Origin: Acetobacter estunensis
GTDB taxonomy: Bacteria > Pseudomonadota > Alphaproteobacteria > Acetobacterales > Acetobacteraceae
Direction of reading: 5' to 3'
Length of the DNA stretch: 64,000 nt
Assembly (NCBI RefSeq): GCF_019083805.1
Contig: NZ_JAHRDV010000001.1
Location: forward strand, 186,001-250,000
Within the stretch, counting starts at the first letter, position 1. Every line of letters starts with the position of its first letter. Positions 56,714-64,000 of the stretch are shown here, piece by piece. The notes beneath the pieces are model-generated. The model did not search any database and was not told the DNA's origin. It was given only the letters and a program-made list of their open reading frames with translations. Made by a program: the position numbers and the translations under genes.

Positions 56714-56744
56714 TCGCCCCTCATCAATGAAACCGTAACGCTTC

Positions 56745-57893
56745 TCAGCGCAGTATGATTTCCACACGTCGGTTCTGCGGCTCCCGCGTGTTGTCACCCG
56801 TCGGCACCAGAGGATGCGTCTGTCCGAACCCCTGAACCTGAATCAGCGATCCCGCCACGCCGTCGCGCACCAGTTCCGCCTTCACCACGTTCGCACGCCG
56901 CAGCGACAGTTCCATGTTGTAGCGCTCGCCCCGCTTGCCGGGATGAGCGGCGGAAGTGTCGGTGTAGCCTGACACCTCGATCCGCGTGAGCGCCGTGTGG
57001 GACGTGGCCTGCGCGGCTACGGCCACGATCGCACGCGCACGATCGGTCAAATCACTATGATCCCAGTCAAAGAAAACGAGATAGGTCCGGGCGCTGGCAG
57101 GCACCGGCACCAGCGGCTCCGTCTGAGGCGGTGGCGGAGGAGGAGCCGGATTGAACTCGTAACGCAGGCCCAGCATCAGTGAATGGTTGAAGTCGGTCTT
57201 GGTGTCGTGATGTCCACCCGCCAGACCTTCTTCCTTGGGCAGATTGGTGCTTCCTCCGACATTGCCATATGCAACGGCATTGTAGGATTGCGGCGCGAGC
57301 ATGGTCCAGAAGCGATATTCCGCCGTGGCGGACAGACCCACAACCCACGGCACCGGGAACGACAGCCCGAACATGCCCTGATAGGTGAAGCCGCCAAAGG
57401 TGCCGCGCATGCTCTCCTGAATGTTCCGCCCCGGCGACATGGAGCGGAAACTCGCATCCATATGACTCCACCCATAGCCAATGCCAGCACCGAAATAGGG
57501 GAACAGCCAAGGCTTACCGATATCGAGATCGAACAGCGCATTGGCCATGAAACCATAGGTCTGACGTCGCCCGTCGCCTTTGGTTTTCATCGTGGCCGTG
57601 CCCAGATCGCGATAATCCGAATTGCGGTAGTTGCCTTCCATCTCGACACGGAAACCGTTGCCGAGACCATACCCAACCGAACCCAGTCCGACCGCGCCGG
57701 TTTTCCAGCGGTCACGACCATAAGGCAGAGAGCGACTCATACGAACCTGCTGGTCCTGATTGAACGTCGCACCGCCTTCGCCTGCGATGTACCATCCCTG
57801 CACAGGCTGTGCATGGGCTGCGGAAGCAAGAAGACCGAGGATGAGCGGCGCCGACAGGACAGACCCTGCAAGAAACCCTTTACGCAGCTTCAT
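56745..57893 (-). CDS. OmpA-family outer-membrane protein
   Basis: 382 residues from ATG 57893 (GGAG 6 nt upstream). Signal peptide MKLRKGFLAGSVLSAPLILGLLASAAHA, N-terminal eight-stranded barrel (GWYIAGEGGATFNQD, GYGLGNGFRVEMEGNYRNSDYR, YFGAGIGYGW), a Pro-rich hinge (PAPPPPPPQTEP), then an OmpA C-terminal domain (VFFDWDHSDLT, SGYTDTSAAHPG, LSLRRANVVKAELV, NRRVEIIL) that binds peptidoglycan. The frame is open further upstream but without a plausible start. Confidence 0.95.
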   Translation of the reverse strand: MKLRKGFLAGSVLSAPLILGLLASAAHAQPVQGWYIAGEGGATFNQDQQVRMSRSLPYGRDRWKTGAVGLGSVGYGLGNGFRVEMEGNYRNSDYRDLGTATMKTKGDGRRQTYGFMANALFDLDIGKPWLFPYFGAGIGYGWSHMDASFRSMSPGRNIQESMRGTFGGFTYQGMFGLSFPVPWVVGLSATAEYRFWTMLAPQSYNAVAYGNVGGSTNLPKEEGLAGGHHDTKTDFNHSLMLGLRYEFNPAPPPPPPQTEPLVPVPASARTYLVFFDWDHSDLTDRARAIVAVAAQATSHTALTRIEVSGYTDTSAAHPGKRGERYNMELSLRRANVVKAELVRDGVAGSLIQVQGFGQTHPLVPTGDNTREPQNRRVEIILR

Positions 57894-58147
57894 CACCTTC
57901 TCCTCATGTCCGCTTCGCCGATCCATTTCCTGCGGATCGTAAGCGACGCGACCGGCACCCATACCCATTCGTCCCGCCCTGTTTTGCTGAAACCCGTTGT
58001 TCGTGCAACTCGCAAAGAGATGTATCCGCCCTGCACACACGCCTGCGCGCCGCTCCGTTACGTGACAATCAGCCCCTAAAAGGTCGGACAGTTCCGCTTC
58101 GCCAAAGCAAAGCCACGCAAGGTGTAACTTTTCCGCAACATGTATTG

Positions 58148-58501
58148 TCAATCCTGTAGCACCTGTGCCTCAAAAGGCGGTTCAAGATCCTCTGTCTCGA
58201 ACTCCAGCACCCACAAATCCGGATCGCGCCGGACTTGTCGGTCCACATAAGCTGCGGCCTCTTCTTCAGAAACGGGAGCGATTCCCGTGCCTCTTATCCA
58301 TGCGCGGCGACCTTCTCCCGTGATCGTGCGCGTCAACACCACGGCCTGTCGCGCACGGTTCACGAGGATCGCAAGCACCCCGCCCGCATCCTCGTCTCCC
58401 TTGCGCAGACGCACGGCTCCCCGCCCGCTCATGTTCGCCTGACGTAACACAGCGGACACCCACAGCCCTGTCTTCAGACGTGGCTCGTCATGCTCTCTCA
58501 T
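58148..58501 (-). CDS. DUF1491-family protein
   Basis: 117 residues: EPRLKTGLWVSAVLRQANMSGRGAVRLRKGDEDAGGVLAILVNRARQAVVLTRT and EEEAAAYVDRQVRRDPDLWVLEFETED are the DUF1491 pattern. ATG 58501 overlaps the S41 protease stop by 4 nt (ATGA), so the two are coupled. The family is common in alphaproteobacteria; function is unknown. Confidence 0.88.
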   Translation of the reverse strand: MREHDEPRLKTGLWVSAVLRQANMSGRGAVRLRKGDEDAGGVLAILVNRARQAVVLTRTITGEGRRAWIRGTGIAPVSEEEAAAYVDRQVRRDPDLWVLEFETEDLEPPFEAQVLQD

Positions 58502-60201
58502 TCTGCGGCAGCTTCTTCCAATCCGGTGTCTTCGGGCATCATGGCCAGCGCCGCGGAATAAGCCGTATGATTTTCGATAAGGGAACGCGCCAGTTCGAGA
58601 TCGAGATCGCTGCCAAGGGCCGCAGGACACGCCTTGCGAATGTCGAGAATACGCGACACCCCCACCGGATAGCGCACATTGCGGGACGCGAGAACAGCGG
58701 AAGAATCGGCCGCCTTGCCCGCCTCCAGCGCTTTGAGCTGCCGCTCTGAGTCCAGCGCCCCCCGACTCGTACACAATTGCGGCATCACGCCCAATCCCTG
58801 CAAAGGCCACCCCAAAGGCGCGATCACCCGGCTCCACGTCACAAACAGTTCTCCGCGATCCGGCAACTGCGCCACAGTCTGCACCAGCCCCTTGCCCAGA
58901 GTGGAACTCCCCACCACCACCGCACGCCGGTGATCGGCCAGAGCTGCCGCCAGAATCTCGGCGGCACTTGCGGTCCGCCCGTCCACCAGCACCACGACAG
59001 GCAGATGATTGAGCATGTCACCGCCCTGCACAGCCCAGACATGATTGGCTTGCGGATCCCGTCCCTTCGTGATGGCGGCCACGCCATTGTCGAGAAGAAG
59101 AGCCGCAGCCGTAACCGCCTGTTGTAGAACCCCACCCCGGTTACCGCGCAGATCCAGCACCACGCCACGTAGATGCCGGTCCTGTGTCGCCTGATCGAGA
59201 TATTGGCTCATCTCCTCCGCCGTTTCGGATGAAAAGGACGTCAGGCGAAGAATAACCATGGAACCGGAACTGAACGCGAAAACCGTCTCGGGCGGCACAC
59301 GGGCGCGTTGAAACGTCAATGTCCGCATTCTGTGAGACACAGGAGAGAAGAAGCGCACGGATACCCGGCTGCCTTCTTCTCCCTCCAGCATGTCGCGAAC
59401 TTCCGTCGCACTGCGCCCCGTCACACTACGTCCGTTCACCGCCAGGATATGGTCTCCCACATCCACGCCTGCGGGCCATGCCGGCCCGTTGGTGTTGACA
59501 GCACTGACCACGAACGCACGTCCGCTTCGGGTCCGTCCCCCGGAATGAGACGGCATTTCTACGGTGCTTTCGGTCACCGCCAGTCCAAGGCCAGCCTGTG
59601 CGCCGCTGCGCCGCGTCCGATCCGTCTCGGCAGGTGCCGGTGCTACATACCGGGAATAGGGGTCGAGATGATTGAAGATTTCATCGAAGACACTCTGCGT
59701 AAGCCCTGTTTGTCCGGCCGTCCTGAGAGTGTCCGAATGTTGCCATGCCGCGGCAAGCAGATCGGTCACGACATCCGCCCATGCCCCGACATCCGTCTCC
59801 AGCGGCACAGGGCGACGGATGAGAACATCCTGTCCCTGCATGAGCACAAGACCGTCCGGTCCTTCCGCCACATGCAGCGCTGGATCCAGCGCACCGATCC
59901 CCCCCAGTCCCCACAGCGAAAACTGCCGGGCTGTGTGGGGTTGAAGCGTACGGGGAGAGAGAAACTCCATGGCCGTCATAAACACAGAATGCAAAAGTGT
60001 CGTGTCCGGCCCCATACCTACCGCCACAGGCGCATCAGTCGTGGCAGATGCGGAACCCTGTGTTGCGGGAGCAATGCTCTCCGTGGCGGGCGCAACAGCA
60101 GCTTGCGCACAGGCAGCCGTCACCAGCAACCAGACCACCAGAAGAAGAACCGATGAGGTCAATCGGGCGTAACCACGCCGCAAGCGGACGCAGGCAGACA
60201 T
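58498..60201 (-). CDS. S41-family C-terminal processing protease
   Basis: Periplasmic CtpA-like serine protease. From ATG 60201 it starts with a signal (MSACVRLRRGYARLTSSVLLLVVWLLVTAACAQA) and is 567 residues; ATG 60231 is an alternative. A PDZ domain (VNTNGPAWPAGVDVGDHILAVNGRSVTGRSATEVRDMLEGEEGS) precedes the catalytic domain with LDLRGNRGG, the Ser in DGRTASAAEILAAAL and the Lys in GSSTLGKGLVQT. C-terminal residues are variable. Probably trims or turns over envelope proteins. Confidence 0.93.
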   Translation of the reverse strand: MSACVRLRRGYARLTSSVLLLVVWLLVTAACAQAAVAPATESIAPATQGSASATTDAPVAVGMGPDTTLLHSVFMTAMEFLSPRTLQPHTARQFSLWGLGGIGALDPALHVAEGPDGLVLMQGQDVLIRRPVPLETDVGAWADVVTDLLAAAWQHSDTLRTAGQTGLTQSVFDEIFNHLDPYSRYVAPAPAETDRTRRSGAQAGLGLAVTESTVEMPSHSGGRTRSGRAFVVSAVNTNGPAWPAGVDVGDHILAVNGRSVTGRSATEVRDMLEGEEGSRVSVRFFSPVSHRMRTLTFQRARVPPETVFAFSSGSMVILRLTSFSSETAEEMSQYLDQATQDRHLRGVVLDLRGNRGGVLQQAVTAAALLLDNGVAAITKGRDPQANHVWAVQGGDMLNHLPVVVLVDGRTASAAEILAAALADHRRAVVVGSSTLGKGLVQTVAQLPDRGELFVTWSRVIAPLGWPLQGLGVMPQLCTSRGALDSERQLKALEAGKAADSSAVLASRNVRYPVGVSRILDIRKACPAALGSDLDLELARSLIENHTAYSAALAMMPEDTGLEEAAAE

Positions 60202-60429
60202 AAAACTCTGCCGCCGAAGGCGTTCCACCATCCTCAATGCGTGACGACCAGGCGGACAGTTCCTTACAGAAGGATCAAGCCGTCTCGGACGTCTCCGAAA
60301 AACGGGCGACATCGTACTGTCAGCTTCTCGGGAGAAGACGCTATTGCGGCCGAACACGCCCACTCTCCCTCACCCGATTCCCCGTTGATCCACTTTCGAA
60401 AAACAGCAGACCGGTTGTTCTCTCATCCG

Positions 60430-62139
60430 TCAACGCGACCTGCTGCCGGACGGGGTCGCATTCGTAACATGGCCGCCACGTTCTGCAACCTCGCCACACC
60501 ATGTCAGCAGTCGCGCGGATGACACAGCCGCCACGCAAGCCGCCCGCCCCTCCGTTGCCGCCAGATGGACGGCAAGCGCTGCGCGATCCTCTTCGAGCTC
60601 TTCCACACCATCGAACAGGCTGCGATGACACAGCAGATCGGCGTACCGGCGGATAGGACTGGTGACATGCGTATACACATCCAGCGCCAGTGCGTGATGG
60701 GGAGCCGGGCATGGAGATGCAAACGCAGGCAGGCGACTGGGGTTCACTCCCTGTCCTTTGGGATGGACACGGAACAGCCCCGCATGAGGCGCATTGCGCA
60801 TGAGTCGAGCCGCCGCATGATTGGCCATCACCATGAACCGCTCGATCATCCGGTGACTGGCCAAAGACACATCGCAGTAAGGAATGGGCTGCCCGTTTTC
60901 CCAACGGAATTGCGGAACCGCTTGCGTATCCTCACAGCGGGTTACGCCGCGCCGCACCTCTACTGCAGCAAGAGCCCGATCGACCGCACGTAACGCCCCG
61001 ATCATGGCAGGCGGAATACGTTGCGGAGGTTTCTCCTTCCCGTCGAGCACGGCCTGCATCCGCTCATAGGTCAGGCGCGCGTGACTGCGCATGAATCCAC
61101 GGCGCAGTTCAGCACCTTCCAACTCTCCACCTGCCGAGAGGCGTAGATCGAAGAGAACACAGGGCCGGCCCTCATTCGGGCGCAAAGAACACAGATCTTC
61201 GGACAGGCGTGGCGGCAGCATCGGCACCACCCGGTCCGGCAGATAAACCGAATGCCCACGACGCCGCGCCTCACGATCGAGGGCCGAATCTTTGGTGACA
61301 TAATGCGCGACATCGGCAATGGCGACGACGAGGCGCAATCCTGTCTCCATCTCTCCGGCCCAGACCGCATCGTCAAAGTCACGAGCGTCCACGCCATCGA
61401 TGGTCAGCAGTGGTAACTCACGCACATCCAGACGACTCTGTTTTCTGGCCGTCGCCTCATCCATCGGCTGGCAGGCTGCGGCTTCGCGCAACACCTCATC
61501 GGGAAAAACTTCAGGAAGTCCGGCTTCAAGCTGACATGCCAGCATGAGCGTTGCAGGCTGGTCCTGAGTGCCCAGAACGCGACGGATACGCCCATCGGGC
61601 GCGCGCATCACCACACTGCCCGTGCCCTCCATCGCGGATGGATCGGTCAAATCCACCCCTTCCGGGGCGCAACAACCATCCACCGTGCGCAAGACGCCTA
61701 TGGTTTCGCCCCCATCCGCATCCAGAAGGCGCAGCACACGCCCGGCAAAGCGCCCCGGCCCCAAGGAAGTAAGGCGGGCCAGCACCCGGCTTGCCAGACG
61801 CGGGCGCACAAAATGGACAGCATCTGTACGCAAAAAGACGACTGGCGGAATCGCGCCTGCCAAGGGTGGAGCTTTTGCAAACCACGCGATCAATCCACCG
61901 TGGCGGTCCTGCCCCGTCACCACCAACTCCGCCACGCGCGGAAGATCACGCATCCCGCGCAACTGCCCGGCCAGTGCGGGATCGCAGAACACACCCTCCA
62001 GCGTCATTTCCCGCAGCAGCGCCTTCAATGCGCCCTTGGCGGAAGGAGCAAGTCCCAGACGCCGCAGGATTTCTAGAGGCGTGAGGGGTTCCTCAGCCTG
62101 ACGCAAAAGACAAAGAAGCGCATCCCGGTCCAGAGACAT
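60430..62139 (-). CDS. RNB-domain exoribonuclease (RNase R/II family), short form
   Basis: 3'-5' exoribonuclease of 569 residues. N-terminal winged helix (~1-50), a cold-shock-like region, then the RNB domain with the Mg-binding aspartates in TIDGVDARDFDDAVW (247-260) and YTHVTSPIRRYADLLCHR near the end. E. coli RNase R is about 813 residues. Here the protein stops about 60 residues after the RNB domain; the C-terminal S1 domain and basic tail are missing and no continuation is seen in other frames. Next to topA as in other alphaproteobacteria. Confidence 0.9.
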   Translation of the reverse strand: MSLDRDALLCLLRQAEEPLTPLEILRRLGLAPSAKGALKALLREMTLEGVFCDPALAGQLRGMRDLPRVAELVVTGQDRHGGLIAWFAKAPPLAGAIPPVVFLRTDAVHFVRPRLASRVLARLTSLGPGRFAGRVLRLLDADGGETIGVLRTVDGCCAPEGVDLTDPSAMEGTGSVVMRAPDGRIRRVLGTQDQPATLMLACQLEAGLPEVFPDEVLREAAACQPMDEATARKQSRLDVRELPLLTIDGVDARDFDDAVWAGEMETGLRLVVAIADVAHYVTKDSALDREARRRGHSVYLPDRVVPMLPPRLSEDLCSLRPNEGRPCVLFDLRLSAGGELEGAELRRGFMRSHARLTYERMQAVLDGKEKPPQRIPPAMIGALRAVDRALAAVEVRRGVTRCEDTQAVPQFRWENGQPIPYCDVSLASHRMIERFMVMANHAAARLMRNAPHAGLFRVHPKGQGVNPSRLPAFASPCPAPHHALALDVYTHVTSPIRRYADLLCHRSLFDGVEELEEDRAALAVHLAATEGRAACVAAVSSARLLTWCGEVAERGGHVTNATPSGSRSR

Positions 62140-62157
62140 GCGCTTCCTGTCCCCCCG

Positions 62158-64000
62158 TCATTCAGCCTCGGGAGCGGCCTTCTTCTTCGCCGGAGACTTG
62201 CGGGCTGCGGGCTTCTTGGCAGCCGTGGTTTTCTTTGCTGGTGTCTTACGCGGTGCCGCTTTCTTCGTAGGCTTCTCCTCATCTCCCTCCGCTGCAACCT
62301 TCTTGGAAGACGCTTTTTTCGTCGTCGCCTTCTTCTTGGTGGCCGCTTTACCCTTTGCCTTGAGCGGCTTGCCCTTCTCGGCCAGCAGCGCGAGCGCGCC
62401 GTCGAGTGTCACATCGTCCATGCTCTCGCCGCGCGGCAGGTTGGCCACCACCTGACCGTGCTGCACATACGGTCCGAACCGCCCCTTGCGCACCATCACC
62501 GGCTCACCATCCTTGGGATGCGCCCCCAGCGTGCGGATGGAGGCCATCTTCTTGGCCAGAGCATCAACTGCGCGGTTCAGGCCCACGGTCAGAACGTCGT
62601 CGTCCTTATCTAGGGAGCCGTAAATCGCTCCCATCTTCACATACGGCCCGAAACGTCCGAGACCGGCCTCGATCGGCTCCTTGAACTCAGGGTGAATGCC
62701 CACGATGCGCGGCAGGCTGAGCAGCCCCACGGCTTGATCCAGCGTCAAACTCTCAGCGGTGAGACCACGCGGCAGGGAGGCTCGCTTGGGTTTGGCTTTC
62801 TTGTCCTCAGGGTTGGGTTCTCCCTGCTGAACATAAAGCCCCCACGGCCCACGCTTGAGTGTGATGTCCTCGCCCGTCACCGGATGCTGGCCCAACAGCT
62901 TCATGCCATCCTTGAGGCCATCCGCGCCATCGCCCTCTCCGCCTTCGACGGCCAGTTTGCGGGTGTACTGGCACTCCGGATAGTTCGAACAACCGATAAA
63001 CGCGCCAAACCGCCCAAGCTTCAGCCCGAGCCGACCGGTGCCGCAGGACGTACACCGACGCGGATCGGAGCCGTCATCGGTCGGCGGGAAGAAGTGCGAA
63101 CCGAGATCCTGATCCAGCGCGTCGATCACCTCCGTGATCGTCAGATCCTTTGTCTGCGCGACAGCAGCCGAGAATGCCTGCCAGAACGCGCTCATCACCG
63201 CGCGCCAGTCGGCCCGGCCACCCGAGATGTCATCGAGCTGTTCTTCAAGGCCGGCCGTAAACTGCGTGTCCACATAGCGCTCGAAGAACGAGACGAGGAA
63301 CGCCGTCACCAGTCGCCCGCGATCCTCGGGAACGAAACGCCGACTCTCGAGCCGCACGTAATTGCGATCCCGCAGCACACCGAGAATGGAGGCATAGGTG
63401 GAAGGACGACCGATGCCGATCTCTTCCATCTTCTTGACGAGCGAAGCTTCAGAATAACGCGGCGGCGGCTGGGTGAAATGCTGCTCCGTGTCCACTTTCT
63501 CGCGCTTGAGCGGGTCGCGCTCGTTCATCGGCGGCAACATGCGGCTCTCATCGTCCGCTGCCTTGTCGGTTTCGTCACGCCCCTCAGAATAGAGCTTGAG
63601 AAAACCGTCGAATGCGATGATCGAGCCATTGGCTCGCAGCACGGTGCGACCCGGCTGATCGGCGACATCGACCGCCACCTGATCCAGTTCCGCCGACTGC
63701 ATCTGACTGGCCACTGCGCGCTTCCACACCAGTTCATAAAGCCGACGCTGATCGTCCGTCAGATGGCGCGCAACAGACGCGGGCGTGCGGCTGACATCCG
63801 TAGGCCGGATCGCTTCATGCGCTTCCTGTGCGTTCTTGGCTTTGGTGGTGTAGATTCGCGGCTGCGGCGGCACGTAATTCGCACCGAAATCCTTACCGAT
63901 GTGACGGCGGATATCGGTAATCGCCTCTCCCGCCATCGTGACGCCATCGGTTCGCATATAGGTGATGAGACCGACTGTCTCGCCACCCAAATCGATACCT
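62158..64000 (-). CDS. topA: DNA topoisomerase I, 3' part
   Basis: Relaxes negative supercoils. The frame runs off the right edge, so the N-terminal Toprim part is outside. The visible part starts with GIDLGGETVGLITYMRTD, where the Tyr (codon about 63958-63960) is the catalytic residue. Then come EAHEAIRPTDV, SLVKKMEEIGIGRPSTYASI, a zinc-finger-like CTSCGTGRLGLKLGRFGAFIGCSNYPEC, and three topoisomerase C-terminal repeats (GRFGPYV type). The Lys/Ala-rich tail (KKATTKKASSKKVA ...) is about 70 residues. Confidence 0.96.
   Translation of the reverse strand, partial: GIDLGGETVGLITYMRTDGVTMAGEAITDIRRHIGKDFGANYVPPQPRIYTTKAKNAQEAHEAIRPTDVSRTPASVARHLTDDQRRLYELVWKRAVASQMQSAELDQVAVDVADQPGRTVLRANGSIIAFDGFLKLYSEGRDETDKAADDESRMLPPMNERDPLKREKVDTEQHFTQPPPRYSEASLVKKMEEIGIGRPSTYASILGVLRDRNYVRLESRRFVPEDRGRLVTAFLVSFFERYVDTQFTAGLEEQLDDISGGRADWRAVMSAFWQAFSAAVAQTKDLTITEVIDALDQDLGSHFFPPTDDGSDPRRCTSCGTGRLGLKLGRFGAFIGCSNYPECQYTRKLAVEGGEGDGADGLKDGMKLLGQHPVTGEDITLKRGPWGLYVQQGEPNPEDKKAKPKRASLPRGLTAESLTLDQAVGLLSLPRIVGIHPEFKEPIEAGLGRFGPYVKMGAIYGSLDKDDDVLTVGLNRAVDALAKKMASIRTLGAHPKDGEPVMVRKGRFGPYVQHGQVVANLPRGESMDDVTLDGALALLAEKGKPLKAKGKAATKKKATTKKASSKKVAAEGDEEKPTKKAAPRKTPAKKTTAAKKPAARKSPAKKKAAPEAE

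Overview
The window reads as a chromosome segment of an alphaproteobacterium, most likely an acetic acid bacterium (Acetobacteraceae). This is inferred from GC-rich codon use, the topA-RNB nuclease-DUF1491 neighbourhood, dcd-murA, a SAM-II riboswitch in front of metZ, and a decayed IS5-family element resembling IS1031. An insect- or plant-associated genus such as Asaia would fit, but the sequence alone does not settle the genus.

Layout. 1-5.4 kb: alpha-glucan/trehalose metabolism (3' end of malQ, treY, pgm). 5.5-27.3 kb: a nitrogen-acquisition island. It holds a HoxN/NixA nickel permease, the urea ABC transporter (urtABCDE), a two-component system whose kinase is fused to an NCS1-type transporter body, a small secreted protein, a porin, the urease operon ureDABCEFG led by an arginase-family ureohydrolase, a LysR regulator and an NCS1 permease. 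27.6-36 kb: CPA1 antiporter with a cyclic-nucleotide domain, small secreted proteins, entericidin, dcd, murA, an esterase, a DUF1653 protein and tRNA-Gly(CCC). 36.1-42.9 kb: an RND efflux operon (adaptor, pump, outer-membrane factor) divergent from its TetR regulator over a symmetric operator. 42.9-48.9 kb: AsmA-like protein, SAM-II riboswitch and metZ, apaG, folE, and a TPR glycosyltransferase. 48.9-51.4 kb: an AT-rich island with a frameshifted GT61 glycosyltransferase and a decayed IS. 51.4-64 kb: parE, secreted proteins, an Rrf2 regulator divergent from cysK, an OmpA-like protein, DUF1491, an S41 protease, an RNB-family nuclease and the 3' part of topA.

The most coherent system is the 22-kb island. 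A plausible flow is: porin and NCS1 permease take in a guanidino compound, the ureohydrolase cuts it to urea, urease (with nickel delivered through the HoxN-type permease and the UreE/UreG chaperones) cuts urea to ammonia and CO2, and the Urt transporter scavenges external urea. The permease-kinase and its response regulator diverge from urtA over a perfect 10-bp inverted repeat. The other noteworthy spots are a GT61 gene broken at an A6T6 tract, the exact placement of the metZ start against its SAM-II riboswitch, and an RNB nuclease that lacks the usual C-terminal S1 region.
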